Shown piece by piece: positions 33,001 to 45,470 of a DNA stretch of 64,000 nt. Numbering within the stretch: the first letter of the stretch is position 1; every line of letters starts with the position of its first letter. The translations under genes and the position numbers were made by a program. Origin of the DNA: Tolypocladium sp. Sup5 PDA-1 (lineage: Eukaryota > Ascomycota > Sordariomycetes > Hypocreales > Ophiocordycipitaceae); contig JPHH03000022.1 in NCBI GenBank assembly GCA_000750105.3, positions 434,001-498,000 of the forward strand. The letters are read 5' to 3'. The notes beneath the pieces were generated by a model. That model made no database searches. It saw only the letters and a list, made by a program, of their open reading frames with translations, and was not told the origin of the DNA.

Positions 33001-36000
33001 GTCGCTGCCATCATGAAAGATGTCCCACGCGAGGATGGTGTTGTGCAGCCTATCCATAGGAGGAATCAGGCGTGCTCTCATCTCTTTGACCGACCGTTGT
33101 TGCCGAGCCTTCTTGACGGGCCTGCGTGCCCCGTCGCGCATGTGTTTCAGCATCATCCGTTGCTCATCCAGTTGCTTCTGGCCACCGGTACTAAGGGCAG
33201 CGAGTTGATTATCAGCGTCCGAATCGTCGCTCTCGCCGTCAGGTTCCTCGTCAGAGCTGTTGACCATGATTTCGCTTCTCGAGTGGGCTTTTCCTGTCAG
33301 GCCGAGGCCGTGGATGCCAGAGCCCTCGCCGGGCACAGTCTCGCCGCGAAGCCTCTTGGCCTGGGCGATGACATCAGCATCTCTCTTGGCCTTCGCCAGC
33401 TTTTCCCGTTGTCGGCTTTCTTTAAGCGCAGAGATGCCTTTCGCGTCGGGAATCTTAGCCTTGGCCTTTGCTTGACGCGCCTCGATCTGTTTCAGGATGG
33501 GGCTGTCGATCGATTTGCTCATCGCTAGGACATCGTCTCGGTTTGACCTGGCTGGCATCGCCGTCGACGTTGACGACGTATTCACAGTCGCCGACTTGGA
33601 CCAAGCATCAAGCTTGCTCTGCTTCTTGGCCTTTTCCTTGCCAGAGCCGGTGGAGCGATCTGCAGCTCGAGGTGTCGGCCCAACTTGGACAATCTGGACC
33701 TCCTCCTCATAGCCAAGTGCTTGAAGTAGCTCGGCTCGTTGTCGATCGTTCAGATTTGTCGTCCTGGCATACCCCCTGGCGGTGCCAGTTGGCACGCAAG
33801 CGTCAGTGATCAACTTTCGAGGCCCTGCACTGATCTCGAGATTGTTCTCTCTAAGACGTGTCAAGATCTTGCACAGTACTCGGACTGTGACGTCCACGAG
33901 CCACCGATCCTTGAGGCGGATCATGTTCTCCATGCCACGGAAGTTTTTGTTTGCAGGTCCGAGGATCTTGGCCATGGCGTCCTTGTCGCTCCTCCCACCC
34001 GCAGTGACTGACTTGAGAAGGCCATCCTCGGCAATGAGCGCTTCGGCAAGTTCCATGATTTCTCGACAAAAGTCTGTCATGATGCGGTTTTGGACGTACA
34101 ACGACCAGTTCTCGATATTCAGACAAGACATGGAGACGAATCGCCACTGCTCGTTCCACCAGCGCAAAACGATCGCAGCCAACTTTGGGTCCAAAGCTCT
34201 GGTTCGCAAGACTCCCGCAGAGGGGTCAGCTAGACCACGAAGAATGTCTTGGCTCGTGGTCAAAAGCGGCTTGATGGGACCCCAAGGATAAGGCGACTTG
34301 AGAACCAGCTCCAGAGTGGAAAGTAGGGAGGACAGAGTCTGCTCAGGGTGCAGTCTAGCCATGTGCTCCAGGGATGCAGCTCGGGACCGCTCGCTGGTCC
34401 AGCTTTTGAGGACTTCCGCCGAGGCTTCTGCCAGGTCTTCATTGTCATGAACTGACAGTCCAAAGATGACTTGAAAGGATACCCGGTCAGCAAATAGCAT
34501 GCTTAGTTCTGCGGCATCCAGTTCAGAGATGCGGCCCAGGACTCTAACAAGAACATCTGCTATGCCTTCGAGGGCCTTGTTGAAAATGTCGATCGATTCC
34601 TCCAGCTGGGCTGCCAGCTGTGGGTCCAGCTGTCCCAGCTTGCTGTCCTTTGGATTCTTTGGGCGTCTAATTTGCTCGACCGGGATGAGTCGCATAAGGC
34701 ATGTTAAAATGTCTTTTGCCAGCCCAACCTGGTCAGAAGACGCATCGAACATTTCGACAAGGCATTCCCAGTAAGCTTTCGAATTTCTGGTGACCGTGGA
34801 CTGCAGTTTCTTGCTGTTGTGGATGGCTAAGAACTCCTCGGAAACCAGCTTCATGTCCAGTTTCATAGCAGTATAGAGAACAGACTTAGCCGCGTCCGCC
34901 ACCTTGAAGGTTGTCCAGCCCTCGCGATACTCGCCATGCGACTGCAAATTCTTCAGGATGAGATCCTTGTTCTTGGCAACAAGGTTGAAGGCTGCACTGG
35001 CGTAGAGGTGAGTGGTACTGGTCGAAATCTGCGTTTCGGAGTCCAGGAAGGACTTCATGGTCAAGCTCAAGGCATCGAATCCGGCGCGGATACAGGCCGC
35101 TTGCCCTGGCTCGCCAATCGATGCATCCTTGGCAAGGTTTTCAAAAAGGGTATGCATCAGCACCTCGCAGGCGTCATACTTGCGGTCACGACTCAACGAA
35201 TCGAGCCAAGGGTGTATCCACGAGATAGGAAACGGCACCACACCCCCATCGGAGCCAGAATCGAATCCGCTCCAGCAGTTCTCGAGCGACTGTCGGAGCA
35301 GGGTCTTGTAAACAGGGCTGCCAAAGAGCAGATCCGCAATGACATTTGGTCTCGCGTCACCGATCACGTCCCAGAATGCCCTTGGCGACTTCTTGAGGAG
35401 GCTCGTCAAGACCCGTATGGCAACCACCAAAACGCCCTCGGAGCGGCAGAACTGGATATGACGGAACAGCAAGTCATAAATGCTAAAGCTGCCCGGCCGC
35501 ACTTCCAGGCTGCGAAGACGGCTAGAAATAAGACCATCGGACAATGTTCTCAGGATGCACTCAAGGCCCTCCCAGAATCGCTCGATATCCAGGTAGTCTT
35601 CGCTGGTGAGCTTGGAAAGATCCTTCTTGCTGATATCGTCAATTCCCTTGACAAGGCCGCCACTGACAGCCCAGTCAAATTGGTGTTCCGTCATCGAGGC
35701 GCTCTCGATGAACTTCCAGTTTTCTTGGGCCCACTTGAGGCGGTCCTCGATCCTCGTGTCCATGAGAAAGAATGTCATGCCAGGAAGGGGATCTTTCGTG
35801 CCCAGTTTCAGGTAGCTCTTCCCTTGCAGCCGCATGAAAACGTATTGAAAGACTTGGCGTTGTTCGGGGGTGCCAATGTACGGTACGCAGCACAGAGCTT
35901 CGTACACGGAAATGAGGACGGCTGGGAGGTGCTCGCCGAATTGAGCCTTCTTGAAAGTAGCACCGCTGGCTTCAATCTTCTCGATGTACTGTTTGGCCCA

Positions 36001-36481
36001 AGCAATGTTGTGTTCAATGCGGGCGACATCGAGCTTGTTCAGCAAATCCTCTATATGGGACACGGCGTCCTCGTTCCATCGTCTGGGGGGTGTCAGTGGA
36101 AAATTCCCGCCACAGGTGTGACACATACTCAGAAAACTTCTGGAGCTGCGTCTTGCGCTTCATGTGCCAGTTGAGCACACAGTCGGAGCACAGCCTGAGG
36201 CTTTGCTCCAGCCTGGTTGTGAACTCCTCGAGCCATTTGCCAGCATGCTTTTTCTCAAAGCCGAAGATTAAGCTGTTCCAGTAGGTAATCTCGATCCGTC
36301 GCTCTGCATCCTTGATGCGGGCCTGCTTCTCATCGGTCGAGATTCTGGAGTCGAGGTCGTCGAGTGATTTGTAGTTTTCGTCATCGTCTTGGCTTATCTT
36401 CGGGCACAAAAGGTGGTGATCGGCAGGGATTTTCTGTAGCTCGTCGAACCATCTCGCGAGGTCCTCGTTGAATTCCGCCAT
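30030..36481 (-). CDS. SEN1: RNA/DNA helicase Sen1-like
   Basis: Five exons (36481-36129, 36082-32357, 32300-30455, 30399-30166, 30104-30030) give 2077 residues. The N-terminal ~1250 residues form the long helical domain of Sen1. The SF1B helicase begins near residue 1340 with the Walker A motif LIQGPPGTGKTKT, split by the 32301-32356 intron. Later come IDEAAQCVE (DEAD-like Walker B), GDPKQLPPT, MQYRMHPEIS, DAFQGRECEIIIFSCVR and GLTRAKSSLWILGD. The tail (exon 5) is basic: PRKKAKPSVFMPKKR. Sen1 unwinds RNA:DNA hybrids, resolves R-loops and terminates Pol II transcription of short RNAs. I chose the splice models because they keep the frame and give the family's basic tail. Confidence 0.94.
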
Positions 36482-37917
36482 CGTATCGCCCGAGTCATGC
36501 GGAGCATGTCTCTGAGTTCAAGGCCAAGCAGCAGTTGTCGGTTCGGTCGAACAGCAGACTCGCGTCGCCGATCGAGGCGGACGAAGTTATCGGCGATGGA
36601 CGGTTCAACAGCTCCAAGCTCGAGGGTGTTCAGGGTAGAGCACAGAGCAGAGGGTTCGCAAGAAGGAAACGCGGCAACGCACACCAGGCGACAGGCAGGT
36701 GTAGGCGTCTGAGGAGGGGACAACAAGGTGTGTTCGTGAGGTTCCCGCTGGTTGCTAGGCCACTGCAGGCGCAACTGGCTGGGCGCTGATTGTGTTCCTG
36801 CAGTCCTTACAACTGCAGAGGAACAATAATCAAACGTGCCCCGCCAGTATCGAAAGCAGCTGCTAGGCCAGCCGCAGCTTGTGAATCACCTGATGGGCTT
36901 GGTGATCGCGAAGTGCGTGCAGTGCAGATGCTCGTGGGAAGTTGGGTCATGCAAACGAGGCTAAAAACGTCGTGCTAATAAACGCGTAAAGTAAGGCACG
37001 GCCAGGCGCGTGCGCCAGCCCTGGAGCGTGCACTCTAGATTGGAGAGTGGCCCGTGCGACAACTGCCTCGTTCGGCTATCGGGGGATGTTTCGGCCGAAT
37101 TTGACCTCCCACCATGGCCATCGTACGAGCTCCAGAACCCAAGATCCAGGGGGCATCTCAAGCAGTTGGCAAAAGTGTCCTACAAAAGACTGCAGGCGTG
37201 CTATATGCTCCCTTGACCACCTGGACGCTTTGCGGGTGCCTTTGCTCCCCAAATAGCTCTTGATTTGGGTGCCGCTGACATACAAACAGACACTGCAACA
37301 GGGCATGCCTGGCAACAGTCCGATGGCGTTTACAATTCAAGGCCACCAGCATTTGCTACGCACCTTTCCAAAAGATTCTGCAGCTATTGGAGCTTACTGA
37401 GATAATAGTGGCCAAGTGCATCGTTAACCATGCGGCGTCTTCTTGTGCGAGGAAGGCGCGTTGTCTCCGTCAGCCTGCGCCAACCAGGCAAAACATAAAA
37501 CACCCCTGGTGAACTAGCACTATCTTCCAGAGCTTTCAATACGCACTTTTATAAAGCTGTAAATTACTACGGGCACGTATCGAGCTACTGAAATTCATGG
37601 GCACATATCACATGACTTGCACTCTCCCCCAGTAGCGAACCTCGCACGCCCAGATTTCTTGCCCTCGCCCCCAGCTCGGTTCCATAATCGTCACCTGGCA
37701 ACCACTCGACATAATTGCTTGTGCACGGCTGACTTCCGGGAGGATCGATCTCTGGCTCTTCACTTCGCCTCCTTCTATCCCGGCTCCTTGTTTGGCAACC
37801 GCGCCACCTCACCCTTCTCTCGTCCTCTTTGCTCGTCTTGTTTTGCTGTTACTGTGCCTTTTCTGTGAGCCTACCGCCAACCCTTGAAGCTCTGAGAGTT
37901 TCCCTCCAGCCATCAGC
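36482..37917. promoter_or_regulatory. Divergent promoter region, SEN1 / RID methyltransferase
   Basis: About 1.44 kb between divergent starts. No supported gene. The 300 bp before the RID start is rich in C/T runs. Confidence 0.45.
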
Positions 37918-39936
37918 ATGCCGGCACTCCAGGAAGACACAGGGCTGGTCATTTCATCAACTTCCACCGCACGATCCAGAGCCCAAAGTGCTGCATCCTC
38001 TTGCACACTCGTCAATGAAGCCAGCCAGCGTTTCGAAGCAGAGCACATTTTCGACGACGACGTCATTGACCTCACTGAGGACTCGGATCCCACTGGGAAT
38101 CATGCGCTGCGCGATGGAGAGCTTGCCTTGGAGGCACTTCGAATCCGTGGCGAACCTTTCTCACGAGGCGACATTGTCGAACTGAAACCTGAAAGCACCT
38201 ACGTGGGCATATATCCTGTCGACTTTCTGGAGGTGAAGGGTGTCCTCCGCAACCGCACTGGAGAGCCAAAACTTCGAGGTGTCCCATTCACCAGAACACG
38301 AAATATGGGCGGCAAATTGCCTAAGAAACTCAACGAAGTTTGCGCAATTCTCCACATCAGTCGAGGCGAATGGGAAACTACGGACGACAACCCAATCTGT
38401 TTTGATGTCGGCCCCGACTCAGTTGTCAAGAAGAGAACTCTTATTATCACCAACGCAGTCTATCCAGAACACCGCTCTCCCCGAATGGCAGTTGCTAACG
38501 CCCAAGTCAGCGACGGAGAACGGCAGCGGCGCAGAGCCGAACGGAGGGGAGTGCTTGTGTGTCGATGGAGACACAAGATTTACTTTATTGTGCACGGACG
38601 AAGGACTCGACCTCAAGAGGAAGTCTTGGAAATAATACCCGCGAGCGATGTATCGGATTCACGATACCGAATACCAGATGAGACGCTCTGCAACAGATGG
38701 CGAGGTGGCCGTATCAAGGGGGGATCATGGAGTGGAGGCCAGCACAATGACCTGATAGACCTGGATGCTGTTTCTCGAGCGTCCGCGTCTGGTCACTCTG
38801 GTACTAGAGGAAGTCAACAGAAGTATACTGTTTTTGACGCCTTTTCTGGCGCAGGCGGCGTATCGCGAGGCGCACAGAGTGCAGGCTTCAAAATACAATA
38901 CGCTGTCGACAAGTCACCCGATGTCTGGGACACATACAGGCTGAACTTTCCCGAAGCCATCCTCTACAGAATGGCAGTCGACAAATTCATCCAGACAGCT
39001 CAGAAAGAGTTCATCCGGGTAGATGTTCTTCATCTATCACCCCCCTGCCAGTACTTTTCGCCGGCCCACACCCACAACTCCGTCCATGACGATGAGAACA
39101 TCTTTGCACTGTTCGGGTGCAACCAGCTGATCAACAAGACTCGACCACGAATCATCACTGTCGAGCAAACTTTCGGCATAACCCATGGCAGGCACGTACA
39201 GTATCTTCAAGCCTTGATTGGAGACTTCACGCAGTTTGGGTACTCTGTGCGGTGGAAGGTGGTGCGGCTCTGCACTTGGGGTTCAGCGCAAGACCGCAAG
39301 CGACTGGTAGTCATCGCTGCTGCCCCTGGAGAGAGGCTTCCTCCGTTTCCTCGGGAAACTCACTCTGAGAATGGTGCAACCGACAGCTGCAAACCTTTCA
39401 CTACCTTCCGCCAAGCCATAAGTGGCATTCGACAAGGAGACGATTTGCACAACACTCGAACGGTTCGGCATTTCCAGCCACGACGGGCGCCTTTCGATTC
39501 GAACAGGCTCACGGGCACTATTACGACGGGCTCTGGGGACATGTACTATCCGGACGGGACGCGGGAGCTAACAATGAGAGAGTATGCCTGTTTGCAAGGC
39601 TTTCCGTGCCATCATCGGTTCGTCGGTAACAAAACAAGCATTCGCAGACAGATCGGGAATGCATTCCCGCCCAACACCGTCAGGGTATTATACAATCACC
39701 TGTATGAGTGGCTGCTTAAAGAGGACGGTATGAGGGCATACCAGCCATCTGTTAGAGATCTTCTCGCGGTTGATGTTGATGACGCGGACTCTGCTTCGGG
39801 CTCGGGTGTGACGGAGAGGTCTAGCGCTGTCTCGTCGCCGTCAATGATGGATGTCATGGAGATTGACGACGATGAACCAGTCCGTCTATCCAGAGGCCAA
39901 TTCGAACGCCGCGCAGAAGTCATTGACTTGACTTGA
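37918..39936 (+). CDS. RID: RID/Masc1-type C5 DNA methyltransferase
   Basis: Single exon, 672 residues. A BAH-like region (GDIVELKPESTYVGIYPVDF, residues ~80-180) precedes the catalytic domain. Motif I is FDAFSGAGG (306-314). Motif IV is SPPCQYF with catalytic Cys377. Motif VI reads VEQTFGI (Glu416-Gln417-Thr418) in place of the usual ENV; this EQT form marks the RID/Masc1 family. Motif VIII is AQDRKRL, then TITTGSGDMYYPDGTRELT and a motif X-like IRRQIGNAFPP. The tail is acidic and disordered. In Neurospora crassa RID is required for repeat-induced point mutation, and Masc1 in Ascobolus acts in methylation induced premeiotically. The gene suggests that this genome has, or had, RIP. It is somewhat shorter than Neurospora RID. 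Confidence 0.92.
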   Translation: MPALQEDTGLVISSTSTARSRAQSAASSCTLVNEASQRFEAEHIFDDDVIDLTEDSDPTGNHALRDGELALEALRIRGEPFSRGDIVELKPESTYVGIYPVDFLEVKGVLRNRTGEPKLRGVPFTRTRNMGGKLPKKLNEVCAILHISRGEWETTDDNPICFDVGPDSVVKKRTLIITNAVYPEHRSPRMAVANAQVSDGERQRRRAERRGVLVCRWRHKIYFIVHGRRTRPQEEVLEIIPASDVSDSRYRIPDETLCNRWRGGRIKGGSWSGGQHNDLIDLDAVSRASASGHSGTRGSQQKYTVFDAFSGAGGVSRGAQSAGFKIQYAVDKSPDVWDTYRLNFPEAILYRMAVDKFIQTAQKEFIRVDVLHLSPPCQYFSPAHTHNSVHDDENIFALFGCNQLINKTRPRIITVEQTFGITHGRHVQYLQALIGDFTQFGYSVRWKVVRLCTWGSAQDRKRLVVIAAAPGERLPPFPRETHSENGATDSCKPFTTFRQAISGIRQGDDLHNTRTVRHFQPRRAPFDSNRLTGTITTGSGDMYYPDGTRELTMREYACLQGFPCHHRFVGNKTSIRRQIGNAFPPNTVRVLYNHLYEWLLKEDGMRAYQPSVRDLLAVDVDDADSASGSGVTERSSAVSSPSMMDVMEIDDDEPVRLSRGQFERRAEVIDLT

Positions 39937-40970
39937 AAGGACAGTGTCTTCACCACGGTAGTCATGTCTGACAAGAGGCCTGGAGGCTATGGCTTGGTGT
40001 GTATAATAGGGATTGAATGTGTGCCGGGGAGTAGTAATATTGCGTCTGGATTGACTAGAAATTTGTGGCAACTCTTGTGGATAGCCATCTCCAGTATCAG
40101 CATCCAGGACCGAGTTCGTTTGCAAAAGGCACACTTTGGGTGAAAGGGAAAAGGGGGGGATCCTGTACCAGATGAGCTACCGACCTGTTTCGCAAGAAAC
40201 GGGCACGAAGGGCAAATTGCAGCTGGAGGCATCTTTTAAGATGAGAACTAATTGCTTCACGATGTTGCTAATACGTTCATCGTAATCGACGGAATCAGAT
40301 GCCACAAATGTTGCTGCATTGGCACTGGAGATGCGCACGGCAGGCCATCTGCACCTTCGCCTCTCGCTCCGGCGGAACACATGACCGCGTCAGTGGAAAT
40401 GAGTCATCTATTTTGCTATTGTTTCTCTTGCAGCGAGCTATTGAGCCATTGAGAGGGGTGGTTCACTGGGAACAGGCACGGCAGTCAGGTGACTGCCTAT
40501 GCTCTGCGGCAGTGACTACTTCAACTCCAACCCCCCCTCGTGGTGCACCTTCTCCTTTTCATCACCTTCATCCAAATCCCTCGCCAGAGAGCCCGTCAAG
40601 CGTCTCTTCTTTCTGGCAGCGTCTCGTTGTCGTCTTCCGTCCATCTAGACTCCTGCCTGGTGCAGTTTGCAGATACTTCCCTTCGTCATTGCATTCACCC
40701 CTTCCCACCTCTACCGCAGCCCAAAATCTGAACCCTTTGGAAGACTGCAATTTTTTCTCCATCAACTCGGTCAGAGGCCATTCGGCGGAGCTCTCCATAT
40801 CTTGTATCCTTCATTTCGTTCTGAAGCCAGGCTGCTACGACTGTGCCGCGTTCGACCTACTCGATATTGGAATTTGAAAAAAACTGCCTCTGGATTTCTC
40901 GCAACGGCCAACCTCTCTCTCCCGCCTTTGAAAGCTGCCTTCTTCTTTGCACTCCGTCCCATTCTTCAAG
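39937..40970. promoter_or_regulatory. Intergenic region upstream of the helicase
   Basis: About 1 kb with no supported gene. The 300 bp before the helicase start is C/T-rich, like a fungal leader. Confidence 0.45.
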
Positions 40971-43436
40971 ATGGCTGCGTCTTCGGACTCGGCGGTTAGA
41001 GTTCTTCCTGAACAGGTACGTTGAACCCCAACCGCCGTTACCTCGCCCTGGGTAGCATCGGCTAACTCTTTGTTCGCACAGACCGTTGCCCCTCTATTCG
41101 CGTTCCCTGAACAAGATGAATTCGTCTGGCGCCATGAACAGGGAACTCTCATCGAGCTGCACAACGAGCAGGAGGAGATCAAGCGCATGAACGAGAAACG
41201 CTCTCCCTTCAAGGCGTGGCCCATCGCTCCGATTCCAGGACTCACCACTTCTTTCACCAAGTCTTGGCTCTTCCTGGTGAAGATTCCCAGCTCTGAGGCC
41301 AATGTCGCCTTCCCATCCCTGACGGATCGGTTCACCATCGACATGGAATCGAAGATTGACCGCCCCGAGGGCACATTCTCCCTTGTTCATTTGCCAGCAG
41401 CGCGGATCCAGAACCCATACGAAGGTCTCGAAAATGTGGTGGACTCTATGATCAAGAAGTGTGCTGCTTTTAAGGTCGACGTGCCACGCTCGTGGCAGAG
41501 CGATGACGGCACCAACGTCGAACTGGACCTCATGTCCAACTTCCAGACTGCGTCGTCCGTCAGCAATGCAGCGAGCATCACCATCGCACATACAAACTGC
41601 CAGATGATCACCATAAAGTGGGACACGTGCTCCCTCACGTTTGAAGCCGAGCTTGCGGCCTTGCGGCATCTCACGGATGAGCATCGGTTGGACGAGCTTA
41701 AGCCCCATATGATGTCCTTAAAGGCCTTCCAGATGATCAGGGACTTCAACAACGTCCCTTTCATCCACTCAAGAGACTTATTCGAGGAATTCCCGCAGCT
41801 CAAAAACCCTGCACATTTCTCCCATCGCATTTCCAGAATCTTGGTCGACAAGTTCAAGGCCTTGAATGCAGACCACCGTGCAGCCTTTGAAGGTCTAAAG
41901 GACATTCCAAACAACCTCTATTTCGTCAACGGATGCCCTGGTGCAGGCAAGACCGAATGGAACATGGTACTTAGCGCCATCATTCAATCGAAGAAGAGCC
42001 CCAATAGCAGGCGTCGTCATACCCCGATTCTGTTCCTGGTCGACATTAACAAGACTGTCGACGACGCTGCGAATCGCTATTACTCCCTCTGCAAGACGGC
42101 GGGGCTCAAGCTTCGCATTATCAGAATGCATGGCTGGCCTTATGAAATTCGCAACAGCAACAAGCTGAACAAGGGTGGCTCGAAGGGTCATCAGGAAACG
42201 GAATCCGAGCTTGACTTTACGAAGAAATTCCTGACAATCGCAAGTCTCTCTCGCCACACAAAGTCTGGGCGGAACCCAAATGAGGCACCCACCCTTGATG
42301 AAGCCTCTTGGGAGTACTTTGAGCGCCATCAGAACGGTTGCTTCCCGGGTCTCAAGAAGCTGCTGGCGATGATGGAGAGCGGTGAGGCTCTCGGCACTGA
42401 GGACTGGAAGTCCGTTCGAAGGCAGGTTTCATTCCTGTACCGCACCGTCTTGTCGCAGGCCGATTTCATTGCGACAACGCCCGTGGCCGCCTACGGTGGC
42501 TTCTCTAAGCTCTTTGAGCCTGATCTCATCTTCATGGACGAGGCGCCGCACGCGCGGGAACTCACAACGTTGATTCCCATCGCCTACTACTGCCCGCTTG
42601 CCTGGATTTTCACCGGTGATGTGAAGCAGACGCGTCCATTTGTGAAAAGCACTGGCAAACGAGACATCGAGAACGACGGGATGAGGTTCAACCCTTTCGC
42701 AGAGCAGCTCCGCGTCAGCACCATGGCCAGAGCGGCTGCAGTCAATGCTCTCAACAGCAAGCTTCTGGTGAACAAGAGAGCTTTCGGCAACTTGCATCGT
42801 CTGCCCTCGAAAATGTTTTACCGTGCCGAAATGATCTCGGGCCATGACGAGGCGTCGATGTACCCCCCCAGCGCACAGCACTTGAAGGAATACCTCAAAA
42901 ATTTGGGCGGTGTCCATGACGTCGATGAAAACCGTGTGGTCGTGCGCCTCAAGGAGGGTCAGGAAGTGATGCACCGTGACAGTTTTTGGAACCCGGCACA
43001 TCACGAGTGGTTGTTGGAGCAAGTGCAGCGTCTGCTGCGAGACGATGCGTTTCACACCGTCACTGGTCCCGCCGGCGATGGAGGAACCATCATGATTGCT
43101 ACTCCTTACAGTACTGCGGCCCGTCAGTACAGCACGGAAGTGAGAAAGTGGCCAAAGGAATGGCAGGACAGGGTTGAGGTGTTGACGGTGGACAAGGCAC
43201 AGGGCAACCAGGCGGATGTTGTCTTTCTTGACATGGTGCGGACCATCAAGGCGGGCTTCATGGACGACCCGCAGCGACTGAATGTTGCCATCACCCGCGC
43301 CCGACAGGCAGAGGTCATCATCATGCATCATAGGATGACAATGAAGTACGTGCGCGGCGACATTCGCATCAAGACGCAGTACCTGACCCAGGTCTGGGAT
43401 GACGCTGTGGAGGGGCGACGCATGTTTTCGTTGTGA
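40971..43436 (+). CDS. UPF1-like superfamily 1 helicase/ATPase (799 aa)
   Basis: Two exons (40971-41015 and 41082-43436); exon 1 encodes only the first 15 residues (MAASSDSAVRVLPEQ). Residues 1-270 have no recognisable domain. The SF1 ATPase then shows Walker A GCPGAGKT (299-306), Walker B FMDEAPH (D501-E502-A503-P504), GDVKQTRPF, and the C-terminal arginine-finger motif LNVAITRARQ. This matches the AAA_12/UPF1-like group; the DEAP box replaces DEAA. Such accessory helicases are common in Pezizomycotina and their functions are mostly unknown. It may act on RNA or foreign nucleic acid, but that is an inference. The gene sits next to the RID methyltransferase. Confidence 0.85.
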
Positions 43437-45470
43437 TAACGTGCAATGGCAGATGGAGATATATCATGTCTTTAGTTGATGCAGTGGGAGAGGATGTGAT
43501 CCCCAAGGATTCGTGGCATTGGTTGTGACGCCAGTTTTGACAAAGGAATGAATGGATTTGGTTGTGTTTGGTCGAGGCGCGACCACAATGGACATGTTGC
43601 CACGTTTGCTACCCTATAAGTTAGTCACGTTGACAGACTGTAGAGAGAAAGATCATTGAGTGTTCTGCGATATCTCTGCCACCTGCATGTGCGGTGATTT
43701 CAATGTGCGTGGTCATGGGCATGGCCAAATGCCCATGGTCTCGTCCGCAGCGCAGCCCACTTGCTTCATTCGGATATTGCAAGTACTCCAGACACTTTGG
43801 AAGTACCCCGCGGCCGGCATCAGTGTGATGGTCCTGAAGGTACGAATACGAAGTACGGATTTCAACCACACTGCCGTCACCGACCTCGATTTTGACCTCG
43901 GTTTTGGCCTTGAGAACCGCACTAGCTTTAAAGGCGCTAGAGTTATCTGTAGCAATGTGGTATGGGGTGAGCCCCTTTCCCAGGATTTGGTGAGGCCATC
44001 CCATATCTCCCTAAACATGCGGGCATCCCACATACGAAGCCCGGCCAGAAGGCTTGCTCGCGTGTCAGCTGCTCTTGGAACACCGCCATCTGGATATGCA
44101 ACGACGTGAGTCTATACGAGTACGCCAGGTACCTTAATGATTGGGTATCGTTGTACTAACCCCAGACCATAAGACGCGGGAGTGCAAGTACCTATCTGAT
44201 CTCCCGGGGTTCAGTTGCCGATGGCACAGTGTATATCTGGACGTCATGCGGGAACAATAAATGAAAATACGGTGGGCGGCCAGGTCTTTCACCCTACCGA
44301 CTGGAACGTTATCGTTAGCATGGATAGACGTTAGATTGCTTTTATTTCTGTATAAGCTGCTGGCTTTACTCCGTACTCACGACGCTGCTCAGGCGAAAGT
44401 AATGAAATTGTGCACGCAGGGACTATGTATTTGAGGCACATCAGAAGTAGTTGTAAGAAGTGAAGTACGGATGCGAATGGAAGAACATGTGCAAGGTAGT
44501 CCGTACTCGTATGGTTACCGTCGCGGCTGTGGGGCGCCGCTTACTGGGTCGGCACCGGCTGCCTTGCCCGAAAGGGACACATGTTAGCAGAATACTTTAT
44601 CCGCATGGTTAAATTGCGATTGCGAGCGGGTACCAAGTTATTTCAACTCTACGGCAGCCGCCGAGTGACCAGCAGACGCAGCCAATCCATGCCCCATGTC
44701 TGTCTCGTCTGGCCCGCTTTGCCAGTTGCTGTTGCGGACTGACACAGCAGCAACCTTGCGAACGGGCAGTGAAGACCCAGCCCCGTCGTCACTCCTCTGT
44801 CCAGCTGCCTGCAGACGACGAGAGGACGAGCGATACAGAGACGAGGGTCCTCAGGTACTCGAACTGCGCCGCGCCCCTCCGCAACTGAGGCTGATGCGCG
44901 ACAATCATGTGAGGCTCTCCACCTCACTGTTCGTGTCGCCTGCTGCCACAATCAACCGTCCCATTCTTCTACACTTGCCTGCCCGCTGCCATCTTACCTA
45001 GGTACCTTACGGGGTTCAGGTCACCCGTGGTCCCGATTGCAGTATTATCACCTACCGCGCTGAACGCTCGCTCCTTCGCCGCTGACTGCGCCCGCCGCCC
45101 CCCCGTCTGGCTCCCGTCGCTTGCGGTGCCCAGCTCCCCGTCCCGCCTTTATTGCCGTCTGACTCTCTTCCTCTCCTTCATCATGATTATTTTATGAGAC
45201 GTCGAGACGAACGTTGAGGCTCCTTCGACTGCCCTTCGCAGCCGCGCTTTCGGCCCTGCACGGGGCCTGTGTTCCAGCAATCCGTGGGCGGCCTCCCACT
45301 TCCCCACCGCCGTCGCGCGCGTCGTAACCGTCGAGCTACTGGCTCAACGTCGCTGCAGCCGCCACCAGCGCCGGCGCCAGCACGCACTGGCAATCCGACC
45401 GCCGGGTGGAATTGCTCGCCTGGCGAGCGGTTTGCCCCTTCTGCGCCAATTGAATCCGAGCGGGGAGGTG
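43437..45470. other. Gene-poor gap with long leader of the C2H2 gene
   Basis: About 2 kb. The left half is AT-richer and includes four AGTACGGA/TCCGTACT motifs (43852, 44370, 44464, 44500). The right half is C-rich and likely to be the promoter and leader of the zinc-finger gene, with two overlapping uORFs. No gene is supported in the left half. Confidence 0.45.
45183..45217 (+). promoter_or_regulatory. Two overlapping uORFs in the putative leader of the membrane C2H2 gene
   Basis: uORF 1 is ATG-ATT-ATT-TTA-TGA at 45183-45197 (MIIL). uORF 2 starts in the overlapping ATGA at 45194 and ends at 45217 (MRRRDER). Both end about 255-270 bp before the main ATG. They only act if this region is transcribed, which cannot be seen here. 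Confidence 0.4.

Noticed and set aside
40299..40877. 192-residue ORF upstream of the helicase
   Set aside because: Cys- and Ser-rich random-like frame in C/T-rich leader DNA without any family signature.
42429..43331. 300-residue minus-strand ORF inside the helicase gene
   Set aside because: Shadow of the helicase frame with no independent features.
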